Assembly: GCA_963931925.1 (NCBI GenBank)
Contig: OZ007570.1
Location: 40,530,468 to 40,594,467 of the forward strand
Length of the DNA: 64,000 nt
Source: Onchidella celtica
Lineage: Eukaryota > Mollusca > Gastropoda > Systellommatophora > Onchidiidae
Direction: 5' to 3'
Positions 41,901-50,835 of the stretch are shown here, in pieces; the stretch's first letter is position 1; every line of letters begins with the position of its first letter. The position numbers and the translations under genes were made by a program. The notes beneath the pieces are model-generated. The model ran no database searches, was not told where the DNA came from, and worked only from the letters and a program-made list of their open reading frames with translations.

Positions 41901-44126
41901 TGACTTTTACAGATCTGACAGTTTAGGGGCTGCCACTACACAGTCATGACATGCTATGGTTCAACTGGTGACAGCAAGTTTTTGCAAGTAAAACAGTGTG
42001 AAATTTGAATGGTACCAAACCCTTTAGAGTCATTAGTTAAAGGCCATTTTTATCCGTCAATATTATGGCAGAGATGCCACCCATTCCGACTGAATCGGAA
42101 TCATTCCAATTTTTCTTGAAAAATGGGCGGTTTTCCGATTAGTTAGGCTCATGTTCCAGTTTTCATTACCTCCTGCAATCGTTTCTTCATCTTCCAGAAG
42201 TATAGCTTTTACAAAATGCACTAAGTTGGAATATCGCGGTCATTTCAGGAATAAACCGGAAATTAGTCCTCCTTCCTTATTGCTTCTTTTGCACTGTTTG
42301 GTGATTTGTTCACTCACCACACGCATTTGTTGGCATTTTTCATACAGATTCACATGGCGGCGATTCTGAACCTTACTAGACCTATTTGCCTAGGTCCAAG
42401 TGATGCATGTGCATTTGGCGGCGACTTTGCCGGAAGGAGGGATCATTTCTAAAGCTACCTACATCTATATCTGTTTAATAAATTCTAAACCTAGCTGGAT
42501 ATTGTCCAGGTGTAAAAGTGTTGTATTTGGTAGCAACAATGACACAAGGAAGAATCAATCGAGAATGTAAGCATAGCAAGATTTATAGACGGCGATTGTG
42601 ATTTATGGAGAATCAGTTAAACTTATCTAGACCAAGATTTCTCAGGTCTAAGCCATGGAAGAGGTTGATGTTGCGGGGGCACAAATTGCCAAATTATATT
42701 ATGAAAGTGGGAAAACACTAAAGCGGCGCACAGAATGGGCAAAAATCATGCAGGGAATTTGTGCATCTTCACAGTCCAGCATATCAAGGCTGCTCTTATC
42801 TGACAAAGATCAAGTTTGATACTGTTCATTTGGGCAGGGCTGTTTTCCGGTTTTGGCTAAGGCCAATACAAAGAGGTTGAATTAAGACAAGGTTGAATTG
42901 AACTGAAAGCAGTGTATTTTATGATTATTCCCATACCCATGTGACCAGGAGGAAAACGTAGAATAAGTACTGGCACAGTTTTAATTTCTGTTGTTGTTCG
43001 GTCTGATTCAGATTTTTTCTTGGCTTGATTCAGATTTTTGTTTTTATGCGTTGGCATCTCTGTTATCGGTGGATACAATCTGGGTTTATCGGCTAACAAT
43101 ATCGGAGGATAAAATGTGGGTCTATATGCCAGTATTGGTGTTGACTGATTACAAAAAAAACAAAAACCCTGGATTTATTCCCTATTATTGTCGTCGGATA
43201 ATAAAAAATTAAACAGATCGATTCCTGATGAAAAGACTTTCATGGGAAAAAAAAAAAAAGAAACACTATCTGGCTGAGAATCGACCCACTGTCTCTTGAT
43301 TGACAAGCGAAGGCGCTACCCTCCTAAGTTGTAATGGAATTTTTCCACAAGAAACCCATATCTACGGATAAGACCAGAAGCTTTTATTTGCATATATGTC
43401 TGCGAATAAACACTTCGTATCCATTTAATCAATGAAATTCCATTTTTATTTATAAAACTCCCTCCAATTTCAAATCATGCCATTGTTTTCAACATATGTG
43501 CAGCATAGGCCTGCAAATGTTGATCAGGAACAAGGGATAATGACGGAGAAGGGTTCAAATCAAGGGAGATCATTAGTACAAAATTTATGCTGACGAATAA
43601 AAAAAAAACTCCTATATTTTATTCAATAGTATTTGTGGATAAACACTCCATTAGTTAAAACTGACTAGATGTTTCACCCACAGAATACAGTTATCAACTG
43701 AAAATATGATCAAACAGAAATATTAAAATATATAAATGATGCCTTGAGAAAGTCTTAATGAATAGGCTTATTTATGTTACTTTCACAGCTGTGTGATAAC
43801 TCCCAGTATCATGCATGGGTGAATTATAAAGTATGTTATTGTAATGCGCACACTCACTTCTGAAAGCTGGATATATACCCGCACCTTTTCATCATCGCGG
43901 AACGAGGGTTAACATACAGGATACATAGGAAAAAAGATTTTCATACTGAGCTACGGTTTGTCTTTCCTTCATTGTAAATTTCAAATTTGACAGTGAATAT
44001 TTTTTTAATTTTCAGGTCACATACAATGTCACTTGGCCAACAACTAGTTCTGGAGCAGGAAGTATAACAATGGTGATTCCCCCAGAGGATGAAGAGGAAG
44101 ATAAAGATGGAAAAGACCGATTATGA
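26561..44126 (+). CDS. DEAF1: DEAF1-like SAND-domain transcription factor, eight coding exons, 502 aa, no MYND finger
   Basis: DEAF1 proteins are nuclear DNA-binding regulators that bind TTCG-type sites through a SAND domain (family knowledge). The eight exons sum to 1509 bases in consistent phase. The protein has an acidic, Ala/Thr-rich N-terminus, a SAND domain at about residues 120-215 with the KDWK DNA-contact motif at 175-178 and the [11 protein letters not shown] cysteine cluster at 200-209, a basic KRRKK stretch at 226-230 (likely nuclear localisation), a Pro/Thr/Val-rich middle, and a Gln/Glu-rich coiled coil from about 363 to 460. It ends in an acidic tail. The SAND sequence is DEAF1-type, not GMEB-type. 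Vertebrate and fly DEAF1 carry a C-terminal MYND zinc finger after the NWWQLEE...AQQLK-like helix. None is found here. Confidence 0.93.
27634..28536 (-). pseudogene. MULE transposase, C-terminal part, first catalytic Asp region deleted
   Basis: About 300 aa with [35 protein letters not shown] (second catalytic Asp) and [16 protein letters not shown] (catalytic Glu), all typical of the MULE domain. It ends in a basic, then acidic, tail ([23 protein letters not shown]). Upstream, 28537-28690 holds [15 protein letters not shown] and [19 protein letters not shown] in a second frame with one stop. The segment that normally carries the first Asp (DxTF motif) is missing at the junction near 28540. 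The enzyme is expected to be inactive. Confidence 0.87.
28537..28690 (-). pseudogene. frame-broken linker between OTU and transposase parts
   Basis: In one frame it reads [24 protein letters not shown], a stop, then [14 protein letters not shown] and KVPCIVF, matching the segment that precedes the MULE domain in related proteins as I recall them. It is out of frame with both flanking ORFs: two frameshifts and one stop. Confidence 0.75.
28694..30148 (-). CDS. OTU-domain cysteine protease-like ORF of the MULE, with acidic tandem repeats
   Basis: 484 aa. The OTU fold is supported by [17 protein letters not shown] with catalytic Asp78 and Cys81, and by FRPNHFVVL with His220, so the full Asp/Cys/His set is present. 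OTU enzymes cleave ubiquitin-like modifiers. What such a domain does in a transposon is unknown. Residues about 240-430 are Asp/Gly/Ser-rich repeats ([19 protein letters not shown]). After GAWKGGG the frame ends, while the homologous sequence continues in another frame, so this ORF was probably once fused to the transposase. The true start is uncertain: an acceptor-like TTTTCGCAG lies just after the ATG. Confidence 0.85.
   Translation of the reverse strand: MFIFAESADLTTEHSENSMMPRSEKLLMETYDVKLPDTELSAAKSHQSARVDAVASDILTKYHPIIKETHAPLCVTGDGNCLFRAVSLALYSTENYHVTIRTLAAIELIENRRHYDYEHERFVDHFNDRRLVFDKYADLMKDVTKLGSFSDLMILSAISAALNISIQSYCPPTQAAYFLSEPLSRVVLGRGVSERKKSDVILMWTTTFVPKTPSQFRPNHFVVLKKIQPDVVMVDLTNEGVDDGSVCGDAGGGGVGCSSDDADVGDEGSGANLDDDGSVFGNGGCGDAGAGVVSSSDDADAGGGVGVVSSSDDADIVGVGSGANLDDDGSVFDNGGCGDAGGGVGVVSSSDDADVGDDGSGANLDDDDDGSVFDNGGCGDAGDGVGVVSSSDDADVGDDGSGANLDDGRKPLPCDAFLDADVLLDLLSSASLSISLEKVPIGPKDNVYFVVNNEDNIKKRVQGKISQLWDDRGAWKGGGSSQTF
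28933..29440 (-). repeat. in-frame minisatellite in the OTU ORF
   Basis: Copies of CCAGATTTGC (plus strand) begin at 28933, 29056, 29173 and 29329. The spacings of 123, 117 and 156 bases are all multiples of three, keeping the acidic repeat protein in frame. CAT-triplet runs within units vary in length. Confidence 0.85.
30469..31545. mobile_element. non-autonomous TA-flanked TIR element, copy A
   Basis: TA|CAGTGGAAACAC at left, TGGACTCCACTG|TA at right (TSD TA at 30467-30468 and 31546-31547). 1.08 kb. Shares ends and internal blocks (for example GCAGCC/CATTGCATCATTTT) with the element at 45035-46059, in opposite orientation. Tigger/pogo-like by ends and TA duplication. Confidence 0.82.
31786..32447. 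mobile_element. non-autonomous TA-flanked TIR element (CAGTGCRCACC family)
   Basis: TA|CAGTGCACACC at left and GGTGCGCACTG|TA at right, with ATATCAACA in both arms just inside. 662 bp in DEAF1 intron 1. Confidence 0.82.
32607..32815 (+). CDS. DEAF1: DEAF1 exon 2, SAND core with KDWK
   Basis: 209 bases, phase 1 to 0, acceptor ACCAACAG, donor GTG|GTAAGT. Contains [39 protein letters not shown] and [16 protein letters not shown], nearly the DEAF1 consensus. Confidence 0.97.
33219..34064. mobile_element. non-autonomous TA-flanked TIR element (CAGTRGASAACGGTTAAA family)
   Basis: TA|CAGTGGAGAACGGTTAAACTG at left. The right end in reverse complement is TA|CAGTAGACAACGGTTAAAC. Sub-terminal arms repeat the 'AAACCGAAA' motif several times. 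846 bp in DEAF1 intron 2. It contains a 21-base poly-C run at 33442-33462. Confidence 0.84.
33442..33462 (+). repeat. poly-C tract (21 C)
   Basis: Uninterrupted C run inside the TIR element at 33219-34064. Comparable runs of G or C occur at 48018, 51583, 51778, 55866, 62303 and 63123. Confidence 0.9.
34646..34811 (+). CDS. DEAF1: DEAF1 exon 3, nuclear localisation region
   Basis: 166 bases, phase 0 to 1, acceptor TTTTAG, donor CAGA|GTGAGT. Starts [20 protein letters not shown], matching [18 protein letters not shown] of human DEAF1. A second basic patch is SPSKKPRL. Confidence 0.97.
35130..35315 (+). CDS. DEAF1: DEAF1 exon 4, low-complexity linker
   Basis: 186 bases, phase 1 to 1, acceptor AACACAAAG, donor GGAG|GTAAAT. 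Pro/Thr/Val/Ser-rich, ending [19 protein letters not shown]. Confidence 0.88.
35316..37317. other. DEAF1 intron 4
   Basis: 2.0 kb. The 35450-36120 part is richer in CpG and differs from its surroundings, suggesting an unclassified insertion. No TIRs or coding motifs found. Confidence 0.5.
37318..37427 (+). CDS. DEAF1: DEAF1 exon 5, KNWWQLEE
   Basis: 110 bases, phase 1 to 0, acceptor TTTCAATCAG, donor GAG|GTGATG. Ends [12 protein letters not shown], the counterpart of RSWLYLEE, which opens the C-terminal helix in human DEAF1. Confidence 0.92.
37794..37925 (+). CDS. DEAF1: DEAF1 exon 6, coiled coil
   Basis: 44 codons, phase 0 to 0, acceptor TTGTTCAG, donor [27 protein letters not shown] resembles MVNSLLNTAQQLKTLFEQ of human DEAF1. 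Ends FEKEKQE, the point where human DEAF1 runs into its MYND finger (RKEQSCVNCG). Confidence 0.93.
37926..41466. other. DEAF1 intron 6
   Basis: 3.5 kb, mostly the truncated LINE. I searched the remaining 1.4 kb on both strands for a CxxC...C MYND exon and saw none. An open stretch at 38069-38229 ([20 protein letters not shown]) is not recognised. Confidence 0.7.
38575..40692 (-). mobile_element. 5'-truncated copy of the same RTE LINE, open reading frame intact
   Basis: Starts at [15 protein letters not shown], just after the endonuclease domain, and stays open to TAA at 38616-38618. Differs from the full copy at only a handful of residues (such as DYTKAF for DYSKAF and TGTWHHEH for TGTGHHEH). 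The 3' end carries two ACAGGTG units, a tail typical of RTE elements. Short GTAAAC motifs sit at both junctions (38569-38574, 40691-40696), a possible target-site duplication. It lies antisense in DEAF1 intron 6. Without an endonuclease it cannot be autonomous. Confidence 0.92.
41467..41625 (+). CDS. DEAF1: DEAF1 exon 7, extended coiled coil
   Basis: 53 codons, phase 0 to 0, acceptor ATTTCACAG, donor AAG|GTTGAC (weak). Encodes [20 protein letters not shown] and [20 protein letters not shown], a Glu/Gln/Arg-rich helix. No Cys or His pairs. Reading through the donor gives VDI then a stop, so retention would truncate the protein by about 33 residues. Confidence 0.88.
41626..44015. other. DEAF1 intron 7
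   Basis: 2.4 kb with the degenerate MITE at 43332. No MYND-like or other coding block seen. Confidence 0.65.
43332..43653. mobile_element. degenerate MITE-like element, TAATGGARTGTTTATCCACAA ends
   Basis: Left TAATGGAATTTTTCCACAAG and right (reverse complement) TAATGGAGTGTTTATCCACA. An internal ATAAACACTTCG repeats the terminal motif. In DEAF1 intron 7. Arms are imperfect, so this is tentative. Confidence 0.5.
44016..44126 (+). CDS. DEAF1: DEAF1 exon 8, acidic C-terminus and stop
   Basis: 36 codons plus TGA, acceptor TTAATTTTCAG after a T-rich tract. Starts [15 protein letters not shown] and ends [11 protein letters not shown]. In phase with exon 7. Confidence 0.87.
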   Translation, partial: VTYNVTWPTTSSGAGSITMVIPPEDEEEDKDGKDRL

Positions 44127-45034
44127 TATTTTGTGAATGTATTATTATGTTTTCTGCCTCTCTGTACATTACTCCTCCTTATCCATGAATTTTCATCATT
44201 TGCCAAATTTCCTGAAATTTTGAGTTTTCTCAGTGAGAAAGGAAAGAACTGATGTGAGAGAAAAATAATGAAATCTTCAAAGTGCAGTGCCCAGCTATTG
44301 TTGGATTTTGTCATAAACAGGATTCTGTAGAGAAAGATGAATGAGAGACAGTGGGAGAGAAGAGTTAAGTTTTAATTATTTCTATACAAGTAAAGGAGAT
44401 TGGAATGTAAGACATTTCTGACACTTTGAAAATGGAAGGTGCACTCTGTGTATGAGAAGGGATATTTATGGATATATTTTCAGAAGTGTTACATGCTGAG
44501 ATATATCAGTGTTGAACACATTCAGGTCTGGAAAAATCACACACTAATGATAAGATTCTTAAGGAAGTGTTGAATACAGCACCTCCTTCCCAAGCAGTTA
44601 TATGTCGCATCAGTGTCCACTGGCTTTCCTCTTCATTTCATATCTCCTCAAGCACAACCTTTCAATTCTTGCCTAAAACATTGTCTTACTCTTTACAGTA
44701 GTCAGTACACTTCTATTTTCCACATGATTATTGCTCATGTAATTCTTATGAATGCATGTGTACATGACTGCGTGGTGAGTAAAATTCTTTGAAAGTATGT
44801 CCTTTCAAAAGGATAGGTACTCAGAACAGCATGATATTAGTACTAGGTTCCACTGCACGAATTAGGAGGAGAAAAACATTTTGCTTTAGCTAGAGCACGT
44901 ATCTCAGGTTAAAATCTGCAATGTTATTCGTATTATTTATTATTGTTATCCATTTGATTTATCCTCATTGTTTTTTTGTTTTTTTTTTTTTTTTTGTTCC
45001 CCGAGGCAAGTCTAGACAATGTCAATTTCAGATA

Positions 45035-46059
45035 CAGTGGAGCCCGTATAATTCGAAGTCACTGGGAAATGGATTATACTTCGATTTATGAAAGTTCGGT
45101 TTACTTCTGGGCAGAGAAATAACCATTATTTTGCATTCTGCCCCATACCATACGTATAATTAAAAAAACACAAAGGAACCTGTATGAGTCTGTATGAGAT
45201 CTTTCAATTATTTTTTTTCTTTAGAGGTGAAGTGACCCTACGGTAGCGGTAAAACAAAAAAGCAACATTGAATGGCTTAGACCTGGTAGTTGCTGGTCAG
45301 CAAACTGTCTTTATCTTGGCCGCATGCCTTGTGTGTGACGTCACCAATCAGTAAAGACATTCTCCCGTGTACGATGTTCAAATGTGAGACTGTAGGCCTA
45401 CTGCGTTATCCCACCTTGCTATCAGTGGTGTGGAATTACTATACTCCTCTTTGGGTACACCGTACAGCTGAACTGTGTGTAATTTATGTTCTACGGCGTA
45501 CCGTGTCTTGGCTGTAGATAATAGATCTACCTGTTGTAGTTACGTCAGCAATTGATGAATTCACTGGCCATAAATTAAAAATGCGAGCACTGTCTCGCGT
45601 ACTGTATTGTTGGCTGATGTCATTGGGGCAGAATCACGCAGCGTGCAGGGACCCCGACCCGAAACACAGTCACCCCTGCGGCATGTTTCTCGCTTGGTCG
45701 GGACAGACATGCAAGAGGAAGGCTCTGCAGCCTACCCATTGCATCATTTTCGGCACCTCTACCCTCCCCCTGGATGGCTGTGAAGAGTGGAGTTGTTGGA
45801 CAGGCCTGTGTTAGCGTGTTTATGGAAACTGGTTTTCACAGCCACGGGGCTGGAAATCAAAAGTTACATTAACTTAAATTGAGTTGATTGAGGATGAGAG
45901 CCCTTGATCAACTCTATTTATCAGAATTGGAGCAGTTCAAACTCGAGTTAGCAGTAAATATTTAATAGAGATAGAGAAAGAAAAAAAAACTCATTTCAAA
46001 ATCACCTCTATTTAGCAGAAACTCGAATTACCAAAGTTCGGTTTACCTGGGCTCCACTG
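45035..46059. mobile_element. non-autonomous TA-flanked TIR element, copy B
   Basis: TA|CAGTGGAGCCCGTATAATTCG at left and GGGCTCCACTG|TA at right (TSD TA at 45033-45034 and 46060-46061). 1.03 kb. Related to copy A at 30469-31545 but inverted. Both contain the block encoding [11 protein letters not shown] in one frame. A perfect TGACGTCA lies at 45336-45343. Confidence 0.84.
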
Positions 46060-48017
46060 TAGTGATACAGCTGGTTGTCTTCAGAATTTATTGTTTTATC
46101 TGTGGAATATAGTGTCCCATATTTGAAAGGCAGATATGAAAATTCTGAAGAGCATGCATTTGTGTTACATTTTGGCAGTCAATTTTCAGTAAATTTCTTC
46201 AAGTTCCAGTTTCAGACTCAGTGGTCTTATTCCTAAAAGCTTTATTTGTCAGCTTTCTGAAGCAGCTGGTCATAGTTACTGTAGCATACAAGTTTCCATT
46301 GACTGCTTCAGGCCTCCAGTTCGTAATAATGTTAGTCTAAGAAATGATAAGTCTACAACCTAGGATTTGTCTAACCACTGTAATATCATAATGATAATCA
46401 TTAATGAATTTGCATGATGAGAGTTATTAGTAATCAGTTACATTCATAATATTCGTATTAATATTATTATTTTAAAATGTGCCAATGTACAGATACCATT
46501 TTGTAAATGTAAGAAAGTGCTAATTTATGAGTGTGATGCCTTTGTGCAGTGTGTGCTTGTGATCCTTCTGTTATGATAATTATATTTATGAGAGAGTATG
46601 TGCACCAAAAGTTGCTTGTGTTTGTTGTACTTTTTGTCAGACATCATGCAAGCTCTTTGTGAAATGCAGTGGAAATTAACAATGAAATGTCACTTCATCA
46701 TGCTCAGTTATTCAAAATTTTTGCATCAGTATTTGTAATCAATTATTGTCTTTTTTTTTTTGTTTTGATGCAGTAGATATAAATGGGGAATACTCGCCTC
46801 TGTGTGCTTGTAATGATTAAACAGAAGAGCATAGCTGCACAGTGTGTGAGTAACTGTGAGCTAATTATCAGATGTTTCAGACATCAATGTGTAGAGGATT
46901 TGAAATTTGTTTTTTTATTGAAAAATATGTGGGCATAAATGTGCTTTCTTCGTCGGCACATTCTTTCATCAAGTGGAAGACAAGCTGTAGCAATGATATA
47001 ATTACTACTACTGTGAGGAGATAGAAGGGTGATAACCTCCACTGAATCTGAATGTTCTTTAATGTCAATGAACAACTGAGAAGCCTTGTGACAAAAATGT
47101 AATTAAACTTGATGTTGACACGATGTTGATTAATTTATTTTAGCCTTAATCACACTTCTAACATTGTGATCTGTAGGTCAGCCCAGGTAGTCATGCTTGC
47201 AACAAGTCTTTTTACTTTGTTTTTATTATGGCCTCTGATGACATTTATAGTTTCAGCTTTGCAGGATTATTAAAATTTTATGTAAATATTTCTCCTAATG
47301 TGGATTTTTATCAGTCCTGAATATTTTTTTTTTTTTGCTGTTATTGTTGTTGGTGATGCAAATAGCTGTTAAAGCGTAACTGAATCTGGCAATACAGGAT
47401 GAGTGTTTGAGGTGGAAAGAGTGGTTCCAATATGATTGCAATGAAATATTACTGTTGCAGAATATTTATTTTACTTTTGGTCTCCCTTTTCCCTATACAT
47501 GTACCAGACCTGCCAATTCTCCCTTATTTTACAGGATTGTCCTGTGGTATTCATAAAAATGTGACCTATGAAGTGTGTTCTAGTATTTGGTATTTTGTCT
47601 TCTCCTGTGGAAATCACAATTAAATGACAGTTTCAGTTTGCTTTTTTGTCTTTCTTGGTCAGCTGCTCTGATTTTGCTGAACTATGGCATTCTGTCATCA
47701 AGATCTTCATCACTTCCAGACAGAGAAAGCAGTGGAAATAACAATATAAAACACTCTTTGTGAAACACTTTTTCATGGCAGATCTAGTGTTGAATATTAT
47801 ATGTGTCCTATGAAAATCCGTAGAGCCAATATTAAATACATGTACATGTACTGTTATGTGCTGAGACATCCCAACAACAGATCTGGTGAGAGTGGTTCAT
47901 TCAGTGTAATTAAATTGGATCAGTTTTATGGTGATCTTAATTAACCATAAGCAGGGCCTACTGTAAAGATGCTAATTACGTGGCAAGATTTTGATTAATT
48001 TATTGTAGCTGTAAATC

Positions 48018-48034
48018 GGGGGGGGGGGGGGGGG
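48018..48034 (+). repeat. poly-G tract (17 G)
   Basis: Uninterrupted G run downstream of DEAF1. Confidence 0.9.
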
Positions 48035-49984
48035 TTGGTTGTTGTTTTTTTTTGGTGTTGAAGAAAGAAGATTGTCTGTAACCCTTTTGCATATCCTGGG
48101 GGGTGCATATGCTTTATGTATGGACTAGCTGTGAATTTGAATATGTGTCCATGCTCTTGCCTTGAAGAAGGAAGGTTGGAATTGGCAGTTTGACAGGCCC
48201 AGACTTAGCTTACTCAAGAATTTGCTTGCATTGGAGGTGTAAAATGAACTATGTGTACATTATACACAGTGTGTACAATGAGGCATGATAATATGTGTGT
48301 GTGTGCGTGGATGCAAATTCAGCCTTTTTTTGCCATGTTTAAAGATTGAGGTTTATTGCGCTGTTTTCTGTCATTTTGCTTCAAATTTCATGATTATGAA
48401 TAAATTTCATGGTATTAAAATATATTCTATTCTAATCTCAAAGGTATTTATCTTTTATAAGTATGTTTCAAATTAGTGTTGACCACTTGTATAGATTGTT
48501 CATTGACAGAAATCTCCCCTTGTGGAGAGAAGAACAAACAAACAAAATGTTCAATTATGCAGACATGTAGGCCTAGTGGCAGCTGATTCAGACACTGGTA
48601 GTGGTAAGTCTTTCCAGTCCATCAAGGCAATCAGGTGAATGTGATTCACATGGGTAGTTTGTGACCGGCTTTCCACCCTGGGCCATAACTTGAGTGTTCC
48701 AACAGCCTTAATTTGCTCAGTAGTTTGTTTGTTGTTGCTTTTCAATGTAAAATGCATCATCCAATTCACATTTTATCAACTTCAGACGGTAAAACAATGA
48801 ATTCAAAGTTTCATTATTACTCAATTATTAGAGGAAGAGTGTAAAAAAAATCGACTCACTGACCAATGCAAGTCTGGTACTTACAAAATGAGTGACCTAA
48901 GTTTTTCCTATTTCCCACTACGTGCCAAGCACAAAGTAAAGGGGCAAACGGGAGAGAAAGATGGGTTCGGACTTGCAGAGGATTTGTAATTTCCTTTGTG
49001 GGGTTTAACGAGGTCTTTTTTTTTGGTGTTGTTATTGTTACTGGCACCAATGATGAAAGGATGTGCTCCTATTGTGTACGTTGTTCCTTCATTTTTCACA
49101 GTTCTTTAACCTTGCAGTTTCCGTCAAATTTAAATCGATTGCCGCCTACTGAAGATGTAGCCCAACCATTGGCGTCACTAGCTCTCATCCCATTAGTTGC
49201 ACTATAATTTTCACATCACGGACAGAAACAAAAATGCTGTGGACACTACAAATTACATGTATGTTGTCCACACTACAGGCTAAACGGCACCATTTCCTTG
49301 TTCTCCGGTGTTGTGATGTCCATTGAGTTTCCCACCTTACAGTCCACTAATTAAACCACCGACAGCCCAGCTAAAGTTCTTTCTGCATTCCGCGTTGTCG
49401 CCGGCCAAATTAATAAATTATCCAGTTATCGCCCTTGCACTAGGCAATGTCTTCGTTTACGTTCTTTTTTTTTTTTTTTTCACAAACTTCTTTCCTGCCT
49501 CGATCCAGTCTAATCCCCAACCTTTGCACCCCAAGAAAGAACTTCCATAAATAAACAGAAATACGAAATAATATCTATGGAACAGTGTATGTTAAGCAAA
49601 CCTCTTTTAATTTGACCTGGGCAAACAGGCCAACAAAAAATACTGGAGGCTGATCTATGCTGAGCAGTTTTCGCTCATGTGGTCCTGAGGAAATGTCTGT
49701 ATTGCTATCAATTTGTTTGTCACGGACATTTAAATGCCAGTAAGCCTAAAAAGTAATTCCACGTTCGTGCAGAAAAACCGTTGATCGCGACCTGCTCAGA
49801 TTTACTAAGACATACACGTAGTTCTGAGCTCACCGCCAGGCCAGGTAGGCCAATTGTTTCAAATTAAAGAAAATCAATAGAGGCGAGTTAGTTTGTGACT
49901 CTTTTTGTTTTCAGGCATATTTTTGGGTAGTTGTTTGTTTTTCCCAACTGAAGAGGATATGCGTTTAGGTTTTCATATTAGCAG

Positions 49985-50288
49985 ATTCCTTGCCCTTGGC
50001 ATTCTAACCTCACCTTTCTTATTTTTATTTGTCTTGTTTTTGTGGTGGGGATTTGTGGGTTTTTTTTAAATAGAATTTTACGCGGGCAGCGGCTTTTTTC
50101 TGCCTGTTCTTTTCGACTTTTAACTGCCAGCGTATCTTTCACGTGCACAAGGGCCCTCCGAGTTTTTCGTCCTTATTCGAGAAGACCATGTGCTCGATCC
50201 TACCTACCATAGGATCAGAGACAGGAATTTTTTTTCCCCCGAAGAAAATTCCAGCAAGCGAGCACCTTGCCTCTAGACCACCGTGTCC
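49985..50288 (-). mobile_element. tRNA-derived SINE, copy 2
   Basis: Same order of blocks as the copy at 12985: CCTGTCTCTGATCCTATGGT, CTTCTCGAATAAGGACGAAA, CACGTGAAAGATACGCTGGC, TTAAAAGTCG on the minus strand. The tRNA head is partly shortened. Confidence 0.75.
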
Positions 50289-50572
50289 TTCGTGGTGAAT
50301 AATATATCCGCCTGTGGATTACGCAATAGCTACAGAAAATCAGAAGTACAAACATGAAAAAAAAATTGAAAATGGAAGCCATTATCACTACATGTACAAT
50401 TACTACACAAACATCAGTATATTTCCTTGAAGATATAAAACAAACAAAACCAAATCAGAGGTGGTGGTATGTACCCGTGCATGTGTTCAGGTTGGTTTTT
50501 TTTTTCAAACTGTCCATCCGCTATCGCACGATTTCCTGCCATTACCGTAGCCATAAGGCTAAGTTAATACAA

Positions 50573-50835
50573 GTACATACGTCCCCCAAGGGTTTTGTTT
50601 TTTTTTTGCGCTAGGGGTACGTACACTGTATTTTAAAGCCTTTTGTGGCTCCAGAGCTAGAGAGCTTTACCCGAAATACTCCTGACAACAGCCTCAATTA
50701 ATTATCCTTTCAGATTTTCTTTTTCTTTTCCTCCTGTTTTTTGGTTGAAAGAGTAGGGTTAGGGATGAGGTTTTAGAGATAGGTACGTATACGTACGCGC
50801 CCCTAGCGCAAAACGCTTGAGGTGCGTACGTATAC
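50573..50835. repeat. hairpin-forming inverted repeat
   Basis: Two arms of about 55 bases (50573-50630 and 50781-50835) share GTACGTAxAC ends and the inner TTTTGCGCTAGGGG motif in opposite orientation, around a 150-base centre. Probably a MITE; no target-site duplication identified. Confidence 0.6.

Larger units (their letters stand above)
44127..49550. other. DEAF1 3' UTR and downstream flank
   Basis: AT-rich, no gene seen. AATAAA occurs at 48398-48403 and near 49550, but I cannot choose a polyadenylation site. The TIR element at 45035 would lie in the 3' UTR if transcription reaches that far. Confidence 0.45.

Noticed and set aside
26561-44126. GMEB1/2 identity for the SAND gene
   Set aside because: The [16 protein letters not shown] and CTCASCCDD motifs and the [14 protein letters not shown] segment are DEAF1-type. 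GMEB lacks them, although the missing MYND is GMEB-like.
46877-47075. Two overlapping 63-aa minus-strand ORFs downstream of DEAF1
   Set aside because: Two frames open over the same AT-rich stretch, typical of chance.
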